From: JBBQNY01 sp038255255
GTDB lineage: Bacteria > Pseudomonadota > Gammaproteobacteria > Xanthomonadales > Ahniellaceae
DNA length: 46,602 bases
NCBI GenBank assembly: GCA_038255255.1
Contig: JBBSLL010000026.1
Coordinates: 1-46,602 of the forward strand
Reading direction: 5' to 3'
The notes beneath the pieces are model-generated. The model saw only the letters and a program-made list of their open reading frames with translations. It made no database searches and was not told where the DNA came from. This document shows positions 33,612-40,937 of the stretch, in pieces; the first letter of the stretch is position 1, and each line of letters begins with the position of its first letter. The position numbers were made by a program, and so were the translations under genes.

Positions 33612-33779
33612 TGCGCGCGCGCCGATTCCGGTTGGCTGCTGCAATGGCATCAGCAGGATCCGGTGGACGAGCGCGAACAGTTGCGCAACGAGGTGATGCA
33701 TCTCGAGCAGGGCAACCGCAATGCCTTCGTCGATCATCCGGAGTGGGTGGCCTGCGTGTACCAGAACGTCAGCCCGTAG
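33612..33779 (+). pseudogene. C-terminal relic of an endonuclease I family gene
   Basis: From about 33624 this frame reads WLLQWHQQDPVDEREQLRNE, then VMHLEQGNRNAFVDHPEWVA and CVYQNVSP, and stops at 33777-33779. The pattern LLxWHxxDPVDxxExxRNE plus QGNRNxFVDHPE is the C-terminal signature of the endonuclease I (EndA / PF04231) nucleases, whose full proteins have about 230 or more residues. No start codon, signal peptide or the N-terminal two thirds is present: directly upstream stands tRNA-Lys. It is a truncated relic. The position, flush against a tRNA gene, suggests loss of the front part by an integration or deletion event there; this is inference. Confidence 0.75.
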
Positions 33780-33797
33780 GATTTTGCCGACCCATCC

Positions 33798-33875
33798 GTA
33801 GGTCAGGTCGCGAATGCGACCTGACGACGGGTTCCCTGAGATCTCTGTCAGGTCGGCGGCGCCGACCTGACCTAC
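33798..33875. repeat. 78-bp palindromic repeat, second copy
   Basis: This copy has the same ends (GTAGGTCAGGTCG and CGACCTGACCTAC) and the same 78-bp length as the element inside the ABC-F gene at 16619-16696, with a different central spacer (GACGGGTTCCCTGAGATC). Hairpins are GTCAGGTCGC-gaat-GCGACCTGAC and GTCAGGTCGGC-gg-cGCCGACCTGAC. It stands 18 bases after the endonuclease relic. The remaining 98 bases before hrpA (33876-33973) show no gene or clear signal. Confidence 0.9.
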
Positions 33876-33973
33876 AGGGGCGAGCCGTTTGGCGCTCCGT
33901 CGCTTGTTTTCGGGTTCCCGAGGCGCCATCTGCAACACTTTGCGATGACGTTAGGCGCGAGAGCGCGCTCCCC

Positions 33974-36900
33974 ATGCCAGCAAGCCCGCTCCATCGCCAG
34001 CTCGACGAGGTGCAGACGCGCGACCGCGGCCGGCTGATGGCGCGGTTGCGGGTGCTGGACCAGGGCAAGGCGGAAGGCGGAGACCCGAAGCGCGCGGCGC
34101 TGGCCGCCGACATCGCCACTTCCGCCGCGAAGAGTGCCGCTCGCCGTACGCTGGTACCGGAACTTGCGTTCGACGAGGCGCTCCCGGTTGCACGCGAGGC
34201 GGAGCGCCTGATCGCAGCGATCGCTTCACATCCCGTCGTGATCGTCGCGGGCGAAACCGGCTCGGGCAAGACCACGCAGCTGCCGAAGCTGTGCCTGGCA
34301 GCGGGCCGGGGCGTGCGCGGACTCATCGGCTGCACGCAACCGCGCCGGATCGCCGCGCGCGCCGTCGCGCGGCGCGTCGCATCCGAACTCAGGACCGAGG
34401 TCGGCGGCCTCGTGGGCTTCCAGGTGCGCTTCACGGAAGAGGTCGGCGAGAACGCGCTCATCAAGTTCATGACCGACGGCATCCTGCTCGCGGAAATCCA
34501 GAGCGATCCGTGGCTGTCGAAGTACGACACGCTCATCATTGACGAAGCCCACGAGCGCAGCCTCAATATCGATTTCCTGCTGGGGTACCTCAAGCGGTTG
34601 CTGGAACGCCGCCACGACCTCAAGGTCATCGTCACCAGTGCGACCATCGACACCGCGCGCTTCGCGCAGCACTTCGGTGGCGCGCCGGTCATCGACGTCG
34701 AGGGCCGCGGTTTCCCGGTCGAGGTGCGCTGGCGCCCACCGTCGCGCGAGCAGGACGACGACGAGGACGAACGCGCAGGAACCGCCGCGATCCTCGCCGC
34801 CATCGACGAGCTGACGCGCGAGGATCCGCTCGGCGACGTGCTGGTCTTCCTGCCCGGGGAGCGCGAGATCCGCGACACGCACCAGGCGCTGGAGCGCCGC
34901 GCGTATCGCTCGACCGAAATCCTGCCGCTTTACGCGCGGCTCTCCGCGCGCGACCAGGACCGCGTGTTCAACCCGGGACGCGGACGACGCATCGTGCTCG
35001 CCACCAATGTCGCCGAGACGTCATTGACGGTGCCGCGCATCCGTTACGTGGTCGACCCGGGCACTGCGCGCATCAGTCGCTACTCGCATCGCCACAAGGT
35101 GCAGCGCCTGCACATCGAGCCCGTGTCGCAGGCCAGCGCAGACCAGCGTCGTGGACGGTGCGGCCGCGTCGCCGACGGCGTCTGCATACGCCTCTATGCG
35201 GAAGCCGACTATGCGACGCGCCCCGCATTCACCGATCCCGAACTGCTGCGGTCTTCGCTGGCCGGCGTGATCCTGCGCATGCTCAGCCTGCGCCTCGGCG
35301 ATCCTGCCGCTTTCCCTTTCCTCGACGCACCGCTCGAACGCGCCTGGGCCGACGGTTACCAGCAGCTGGCCGAGCTCGGTGCGCTGGACAAGGGCCAGCG
35401 CACCCTGACGGCGACCGGGCGTGAACTCGCGCGCTGGCCCATCGACGTTGCGCTGGCGCGCATGGTGGTCGAGGCGCGCAAGCTCGAGGCCTTGCCGGAA
35501 ATCCTGGTGCTCTCCGCGTTTCTCTCGATACCCGACCCGCGCGAACGCCCGGCCGCCGCGCGCCAGGCTGCCGACGCGGCGCATGCCGTCTTTGCCGACA
35601 AGCGCTCGGATTTCATCGGCGTGCTGAACCTCTGGAAGGAGTACCAGCTCGCACACGCCGAATTGACGCAGTCGCGACTGCGCGAGTGGTGCACCAAGCT
35701 CTTCGTCTCGTTCATGCGCATGCGCGAGTGGCGCGAACTGCATCGGCAACTGCTGCTGGTCGCGCGCGAAACGCGCTGGCAGGTGCCCGAAGCGCTCACC
35801 GCGAGTTACGAGGCGATCCATCGCGCGCTGCTCAGCGGCCTGCCGACCCAGGTCGCCCGCAAGGACGAACGGGGCGAATATCGCGGCACGCGCGGGCGCC
35901 GCTACGTGATCTTTCCCGGGTCGGTGCTCGCGAAGTCGCCGCCGCTGTGGCTGCTCTCCGCAAGCCTGCTCGACACGGGCCGGTTGTTCGCCCTGTCGAA
36001 CGCCCGGGTCGAACCGGAGTGGATCGAGCAGCAGGCCGCGCATCTCGTGCAGCGGCGACTCTTCGACCCGCACTGGTCGCGCGCCGCAGGTCGCGTGCTC
36101 GCTTTCGAGCAGGTGACGCTGTTCGGCCTGCCGCTGGCCGAGCGCCGCCGCGTCAACTATGCGAGCCACGACCCGGTCGTCGCACGGGAAATCTTCCTGC
36201 GGGACGGACTCGCGGGCGCGGAAATCGACGCGCGCGCCGCGTTTATCGCGCACAACCGTGCCGTGCTTGAGGCGGCTGTCGCCGAGGAGAGCAAGCGGCG
36301 TCGCCACGGATTGCTGCGCGAAGCCGAAGAACTGGCGCAGTGGTACTCGCAACGCATTCCCGAACACGTCCTGGATGCGACAGGGCTTGATGCGTGGCAT
36401 CGCAAGCTCGATCCGGAGCTGCGTCGCGGACTGCTGTGGTCGCTCGGCGACGTTTTGGCCGATCCGGCGAGTGCGCGCGATCAGTTTCCCGAATACTGGC
36501 TGCTCGGAACGCAGCGCCTGCCCCTGACGTACCGGTTCGAACCGGGCAGCGACGAGGACGGCATCAGCGTCGACGTGCCGCTCGCCCTTCTCAATGCATT
36601 GCCCGACTCGCGGGCTGACTGGCTGGTGCCGGGAATGATCGGCGATCGTGTCGCCGAATTGATCCGCAGCCTGCCGAAGGCGACGCGACGTCACGTGGTG
36701 CCGGCACCGGATTTCGCGCGGGCGTTTCTCGAGACCGACCCCGACGAAGACCGCGCGCTGCTGCCACAGCTGGCAGCCTTCCTCGGTGCGCGTAGTGGCG
36801 TGGCGCTCGATGCCCAGTCCTTCGACGCGGCGTCGTTGCCGCTACACCTTCGGCTACGCGTGCGCGTGCTCGACGGGGATCACGCGGTCATCGCAACCAG

Positions 36901-37939
36901 CCGCGACCTGGCAGCGCTGCGGGCCGAATTCGGCGCACGCGCCCAGTCCGCGTTCGCCACCGTGATGGCGCAGGGCCATGCGCGCAGCGGCCTGAGACGA
37001 TTCGAGTTCGAGCGGATACCGGCCAGCATCGTGAGCGACAGCGGACTGGTCGCCTATCCGGCGCTGGTCGACGTGGGCGATGGGGTCGACCTGCGCGTAT
37101 TCGAAACTTCAGCGCAGGCCGATGCCGCACACCCCCAGGGCGTCATGCGCCTGCTGCGCATCGCGCTCGACGACCCGATCAAGCGCGCGCGCAAACAGCT
37201 GCCACTGACGCCCAAGGTGGCTCTCGCGTACACCGCGATCGCGAGCCCGGATGGATTGCGGACCGACCTGGTGGAAGCGTCGTTGCGTGAGCTGGCGATG
37301 ACGGCTGCCGCAGGAATCCGCACCCGGCAGGATTTCGAGGCGCTCGCGCGGCGGGCGGGCCGCGACGTGTTTGCCCAGGCGGTACTGCGCCTGGAACCCG
37401 TGGAGACGGCGCTCACGGCGTACGCGCAGGTTGCCCCACGACTGTCGCCGCCGATCATGGGCTACGGCCGTGCGAGTTTCGACGATCTAAAGTCGCAGCT
37501 GCGCGCGCTGGTGCGACCGGGCTTCGCGGAGGCATTGCCCATCGCACGGCTGGTCTCCATCGGACGCTATGTTCGCGCGATGGGCATCCGCGTCGATCGC
37601 CTGTTGCTGGATGCGCGGCGCGACCAGGAAAAGATGCTGCGCGTGCTGCCCTTCCTCGCCGCCCTGGATGCCTGGACGCGGGATGGTTACGACAGCGGGT
37701 TGATCGATCAGTTGCGCTGGCAGATTGAGGAGCTGCGCGTCGCGGTGTTCGCGCCCGAACTCGGGGTTGCCGAGGGCGTGTCCGAAAAGCGCACGACCCG
37801 CTTCATCGCGACGCACGATCCAGCGCGCGCCGACGTGGCCGCGGAGGCGGCGCCCGTGACCGAAGCCGGCGGGAGTGGTGTTTCTGAAGCCATGCAGGCG
37901 CGCCTCGCCGCGCTCGCGAAGCCCGCACAGCGGCGGTAG
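33974..37939 (+). CDS. hrpA: ATP-dependent RNA helicase HrpA
   Basis: HrpA is a large DEAH-box RNA helicase, linked in E. coli to mRNA processing and rescue of stalled or collided ribosomes. The 1,321-residue protein is near E. coli length (1,300). Motifs in order: Walker A GETGSGKTTQLPKLC near residue 94; motif Ia GCTQPRRIAARAVARRVA; DEAHERSLNIDFLLGYLKRL near 190; TSATIDTARFA; FLPGEREI; ATNVAETSLTVPRIRYVVD; QRRGRCGR; and then HA2/OB domains and the long C-terminal DUF3418 region (RADWLVPGMIGDRVAELIRS). ATG 33974 was chosen as the first start that gives a family-like N-terminus. The frame is open upstream through the repeat and the relic, but that part is not homologous. Ribosome binding site evidence is weak. 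Confidence 0.95.
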   Translation: MPASPLHRQLDEVQTRDRGRLMARLRVLDQGKAEGGDPKRAALAADIATSAAKSAARRTLVPELAFDEALPVAREAERLIAAIASHPVVIVAGETGSGKTTQLPKLCLAAGRGVRGLIGCTQPRRIAARAVARRVASELRTEVGGLVGFQVRFTEEVGENALIKFMTDGILLAEIQSDPWLSKYDTLIIDEAHERSLNIDFLLGYLKRLLERRHDLKVIVTSATIDTARFAQHFGGAPVIDVEGRGFPVEVRWRPPSREQDDDEDERAGTAAILAAIDELTREDPLGDVLVFLPGEREIRDTHQALERRAYRSTEILPLYARLSARDQDRVFNPGRGRRIVLATNVAETSLTVPRIRYVVDPGTARISRYSHRHKVQRLHIEPVSQASADQRRGRCGRVADGVCIRLYAEADYATRPAFTDPELLRSSLAGVILRMLSLRLGDPAAFPFLDAPLERAWADGYQQLAELGALDKGQRTLTATGRELARWPIDVALARMVVEARKLEALPEILVLSAFLSIPDPRERPAAARQAADAAHAVFADKRSDFIGVLNLWKEYQLAHAELTQSRLREWCTKLFVSFMRMREWRELHRQLLLVARETRWQVPEALTASYEAIHRALLSGLPTQVARKDERGEYRGTRGRRYVIFPGSVLAKSPPLWLLSASLLDTGRLFALSNARVEPEWIEQQAAHLVQRRLFDPHWSRAAGRVLAFEQVTLFGLPLAERRRVNYASHDPVVAREIFLRDGLAGAEIDARAAFIAHNRAVLEAAVAEESKRRRHGLLREAEELAQWYSQRIPEHVLDATGLDAWHRKLDPELRRGLLWSLGDVLADPASARDQFPEYWLLGTQRLPLTYRFEPGSDEDGISVDVPLALLNALPDSRADWLVPGMIGDRVAELIRSLPKATRRHVVPAPDFARAFLETDPDEDRALLPQLAAFLGARSGVALDAQSFDAASLPLHLRLRVRVLDGDHAVIATSRDLAALRAEFGARAQSAFATVMAQGHARSGLRRFEFERIPASIVSDSGLVAYPALVDVGDGVDLRVFETSAQADAAHPQGVMRLLRIALDDPIKRARKQLPLTPKVALAYTAIASPDGLRTDLVEASLRELAMTAAAGIRTRQDFEALARRAGRDVFAQAVLRLEPVETALTAYAQVAPRLSPPIMGYGRASFDDLKSQLRALVRPGFAEALPIARLVSIGRYVRAMGIRVDRLLLDARRDQEKMLRVLPFLAALDAWTRDGYDSGLIDQLRWQIEELRVAVFAPELGVAEGVSEKRTTRFIATHDPARADVAAEAAPVTEAGGSGVSEAMQARLAALAKPAQRR

Positions 37940-37979
37940 GGTTCTCATGCTCCTGTGCCGGCGGAGCCCTCATGCTCCT

Positions 37980-38075
37980 GTAGAGCGGAGCTGTGCTCCG
38001 CTCGGTGAGGTCGCAGCCGAGCGTAGCTCGGCTCTACAAAACCGACAGGCGCAGCCGAGCGTAGCTCGGCTCTAC
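37980..38075. repeat. GTAGAGC-family palindromes between hrpA and the 38.1-kb gene
   Basis: A 58-bp composite at 37980-38037 joins GTAGAGCGGAGC-tgt-GCTCCGCTC to AGCCGAGC-gta-GCTCGGCTCTAC. A second single hairpin stands at 38051-38075 (GCCGAGC-gta-GCTCGGC plus CTCTAC). Arms match those at 17646 and 27189. It lies between two convergent genes and may act as a bidirectional terminator. Confidence 0.85.
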
Positions 38076-38092
38076 AGAGTAGCCAGGCGCGG

Positions 38093-38563
38093 CTATTTCA
38101 CTCGCTGCACGCGCACCGAGCGGTTGTAGCCCTGCACGCGCAACATCCAGGTGCCCATCATCGCAGGCTTGATCGTGACCTCGGGGTTGGTCATGCGCCG
38201 CGCGACCAGGCTGCCCGGCTCGACCTGTTCCCAGACCTGACCGTTGTCGAGCGGAAAAGTGGTCCTGCCGCTCCATCCCTTGAACTCTCCGTCGATGCGC
38301 GCCTTGATGGGTTCGGGATCGTCGCTGCCGCCGCGGAAGAGGTGCATCACCGGAAAACCCACCAGCGACTTGCGGATGGCCTTCTCGCTCATGTTGGCGT
38401 CCAGCCATGCGTTGAGCGCGGCGAGTTCCGTCGGCGAAAGCTTCGCGAGGCCGGCCGCAGCCCGCTCTTCCGCGGACATGCGCTGCTCGATGGGCGCAGA
38501 CTCCTCCGCAAGGACCGGTGACGCGCACATCGCGATGAACAGGACGAACAGTATCTGGCGCAC
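38093..38563 (-). CDS. Secreted protein of unknown function, 156 residues
   Basis: The product begins with a clear Sec signal peptide (MRQILFVLFIAMCASPVLAE, cleavage after VLA). A short helical stretch follows (LSPTELAALNAWLDANMSEK), and then a beta-rich part (FKGWSGRTTFPLDNGQVWEQ, TNPEVTIKPAMMGTWMLRVQ). Similar periplasmic proteins of unknown function are common in Xanthomonadales-type genomes; I know no function. The start is GTG 38563, supported by GGAG about eight bases upstream; no ATG in this frame suits the signal peptide. It is divergent from relA with about 100 bases between and convergent with hrpA. It has no cysteine after the signal, so it is not a lipoprotein. Confidence 0.8.
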   Translation of the reverse strand: MRQILFVLFIAMCASPVLAEESAPIEQRMSAEERAAAGLAKLSPTELAALNAWLDANMSEKAIRKSLVGFPVMHLFRGGSDDPEPIKARIDGEFKGWSGRTTFPLDNGQVWEQVEPGSLVARRMTNPEVTIKPAMMGTWMLRVQGYNRSVRVQRVK

Positions 38564-38667
38564 GGTGCATCTCCGGAAGGCAGGGCGCGATTCTATCGAA
38601 GAGCGGGCATTGCGTAATGGCGGCGTCGCGCCGCTCCTGGCGCGGATGCGAATGCGAGAATGCCGAC

Positions 38668-40902
38668 ATGCGCCGCACTACCGGTCCCGCAACGCTCCTT
38701 GAACTGCCGACCTGGTGGGCCGGTCTTGCGCCGCTCGTGCCGGCCGGACATGAGCTGCACCGGATCGCCGCGTCCGTGCTCGCCACGCCCGGCTCGGGTC
38801 GCCTCCGCAACGAACTCGTAACCACGCTCGAGGTGCTGGGGGACCTTGGAGCCGACTGGGATACCCAGGCCGCAGCGCTCGTGGCGCACGCGCCGCAACC
38901 GTCCGAGTCGGTCTCGCCTGCCGTGGCCCAGCTCGCCCATGGCGTGGTCGATGCGGAAAAAGTCTGGGCCCTGCACGCCACGCACGGTGTCGCGGGCAGC
39001 GCCGAAGGCCTGCGCAGGCTGCTGCTGGCGATCGTGCGCGACCTGCGCGTGGTGTTCGTCCTGCTCGCGCACATGCTGGCGCGCCTGCGCTACGCCGACC
39101 AGCTCCCCGAGGCAGACCGGCCCGCACTCGCTCGCCTCGCCATGGACCTGCACGCACCGCTCGCCAACCGCCTCGGCATCTGGCAGATCAAGTGGGAGAT
39201 CGAAGATCTCGCCTTTCGCCACGCCGAGCCCGACACCTATCGGAAGGTCGCAAAGCTGCTCGACGAGCGGCGCAGCGACCGCGAGGGCTATATCTCCCGC
39301 GCGGCGCACGCGCTCGAGACCGAGCTGGCGCGTGCGGGGATCAGCGCCGACATCAAGGGCCGCCCCAAGCACATCTACAGCATCTGGAAAAAGATGCAGC
39401 GCAAGGGCAACGCGTTCGAGCAGCTCTACGACTTGCGGGCGCTAAGGGTGCTCGTTGCCGACGTGGCGGACTGCTATGCGACGCTGGGCGTGGTGCATGC
39501 ATTGTGGCCGCCTGTGCCGTCCGAGTTCGACGATTACATCGCGAGACCCAAGGGCAATCGCTACCAGTCGCTGCACACTGCGGTGCAGGGCCCCGATGGC
39601 CGCGCGCTCGAGATCCAGATCCGTACGCATGAAATGCACGCGCATGCGGAGCTCGGCGTGGCGGCGCACTGGCGCTACAAGGAAGGCGGAGGCGGCGACG
39701 CGGCATTCGAGCGACGCATCGCGTGGATGCGCCAGCTCATCGACGTGCGCGGCGGCGCGGAGGAACCCGCTGCGCTGATCGCCGCACTCGACAGCGAACT
39801 CGCGGATGAGCGCGTATACCTGCTCACCCCTCGCGGCGAAGTGCTCGACCTGGCACACGGCGCCACCGTGCTGGACTTCGCGTACGCCGTTCACACCGAG
39901 GTTGGCCACCGTTGCCGGGGGGCCAAGGTCGACGGCCGCATCGTGCCGTTGACGCACCAGCCGCGCAGCGGCGACACGATCGAGATCCTCACGGCGAAGC
40001 AGGGCGAACCCAGGCGCGACTGGCTGGTGGCCGATCGCGGATTTCTCAATACGGCGCGCGCGCGGGAGAAGGTGCGCGCATGGTTCCGCAAGATCGACAC
40101 CGAGCGCAACCTCGCAGCAGGCCGCGACCTGTTGGAGCGCGAGTTCCGGAGGCTCGGGCTGCCCTACGCCAATCTGGACCGGCTGGCGGCGCACCTCAAG
40201 CTCAGGAGCGCAGACGATTTGCTGCTCGCCGTGGCGCTCGGGGACATCACCGGGGGGCACGCGGCGCGCGCATTGCATGAGTTGTCGCTGCCGCAGCCCG
40301 CTGCCGGCAGCAACCCGGGGCCGGATTCCCTGCCGATGGCCACTTCGCGTCCGATCGACGCGCGCGGCGGCGCCGGCAACCGTATCGTGATCGAGGGCGT
40401 CGGCAACCTGCTCACTGTGCTCGCGAGGTGTTGCCAGCCCGTCGCGGGTGACGCCATCGAGGGATACCTGACGCGGGCGCGGGGCGTGAGCGTGCATCGC
40501 GCCGGCTGCCGGAGCTTCGCGGCGCTCGCCGCGCGCGATGGGTCGCGGGTGGTCGAGGTCGCGTGGGGCCGCAGTGGCGGACGCGACTTTGCCGTTGACA
40601 TCCTCGTGCGCGCCTACGATCGCAGGGGACTGCTCAAGGACGTATCCGCCGCCATCAGCGCGGCGGACGTGCGCGTGGTGGCCGCGACGACACGCGGCCA
40701 CGGGGACACCGGCGAGGCACAGCTCGAGTTCACCCTGCGCGTCGGGGACTTCGCGCAACTGTCCAGCCTCCTTCACCGGATCGCTTCTTTGCCCAACGTG
40801 CTCGATGTGCGAAGGGTGGGCGCAACGCCCGCGCCGTCTCCGGGACCTCCCGGCAGGCCGCGCAAGGCCGGGAAGCAACCCAAGGCACGCGCGGGCAACT
40901 AA
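38668..40902 (+). CDS. relA: GTP pyrophosphokinase, RelA type ((p)ppGpp synthetase)
   Basis: RelA makes (p)ppGpp from ATP and GTP or GDP on ribosomes stalled by amino-acid starvation. The 744-residue protein has an N-terminal pseudo-hydrolase domain; the synthetase domain near residues 230-340 (GRPKHIYSIWKKMQRKGNAF, then EFDDYIARPKGNRYQSLHTA, EIQIRTHEMHAHAELGVAAH); a TGS domain near 385-445 (VYLLTPRGEVLDLAHGATVL); a zinc-finger-like part with LARCCQP; and a C-terminal ACT domain. The HD motif of the hydrolase is missing: the place of HDxxED in SpoT reads AHAPQPSE. It is therefore RelA, not SpoT. The synthetase has the acidic-type EFDDY context. ATG 38668 is preceded by GAGA. A Ser/Thr kinase gene follows after 35 bases. 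Confidence 0.95.
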   Translation: MRRTTGPATLLELPTWWAGLAPLVPAGHELHRIAASVLATPGSGRLRNELVTTLEVLGDLGADWDTQAAALVAHAPQPSESVSPAVAQLAHGVVDAEKVWALHATHGVAGSAEGLRRLLLAIVRDLRVVFVLLAHMLARLRYADQLPEADRPALARLAMDLHAPLANRLGIWQIKWEIEDLAFRHAEPDTYRKVAKLLDERRSDREGYISRAAHALETELARAGISADIKGRPKHIYSIWKKMQRKGNAFEQLYDLRALRVLVADVADCYATLGVVHALWPPVPSEFDDYIARPKGNRYQSLHTAVQGPDGRALEIQIRTHEMHAHAELGVAAHWRYKEGGGGDAAFERRIAWMRQLIDVRGGAEEPAALIAALDSELADERVYLLTPRGEVLDLAHGATVLDFAYAVHTEVGHRCRGAKVDGRIVPLTHQPRSGDTIEILTAKQGEPRRDWLVADRGFLNTARAREKVRAWFRKIDTERNLAAGRDLLEREFRRLGLPYANLDRLAAHLKLRSADDLLLAVALGDITGGHAARALHELSLPQPAAGSNPGPDSLPMATSRPIDARGGAGNRIVIEGVGNLLTVLARCCQPVAGDAIEGYLTRARGVSVHRAGCRSFAALAARDGSRVVEVAWGRSGGRDFAVDILVRAYDRRGLLKDVSAAISAADVRVVAATTRGHGDTGEAQLEFTLRVGDFAQLSSLLHRIASLPNVLDVRRVGATPAPSPGPPGRPRKAGKQPKARAGN

Positions 40903-40937
40903 CATTCCGGTTGGCGGCGTCCTCGGGAATGCGTGCG

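Noticed and set aside
33522..33938. Minus-strand open frame covering tRNA-Lys and the region to 33.94 kb
   Set aside because: It reads antisense through a tRNA (giving the familiar false peptide ending in RIKSPQLYH), the nuclease relic and a palindromic repeat. It is a known kind of annotation artefact.
33611..33973. An extended N-terminus of HrpA starting at 33.6 kb
   Set aside because: The frame is open by chance across the nuclease relic and the 78-bp repeat; the sequence there is unrelated to HrpA, whose family-like start is ATG 33974.
17646..38075. CRISPR array, suggested by recurring short palindromes
   Set aside because: Copies are isolated, far apart, of different families and without regular spacers; no cas genes are present. 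They are dispersed palindromic repeats.
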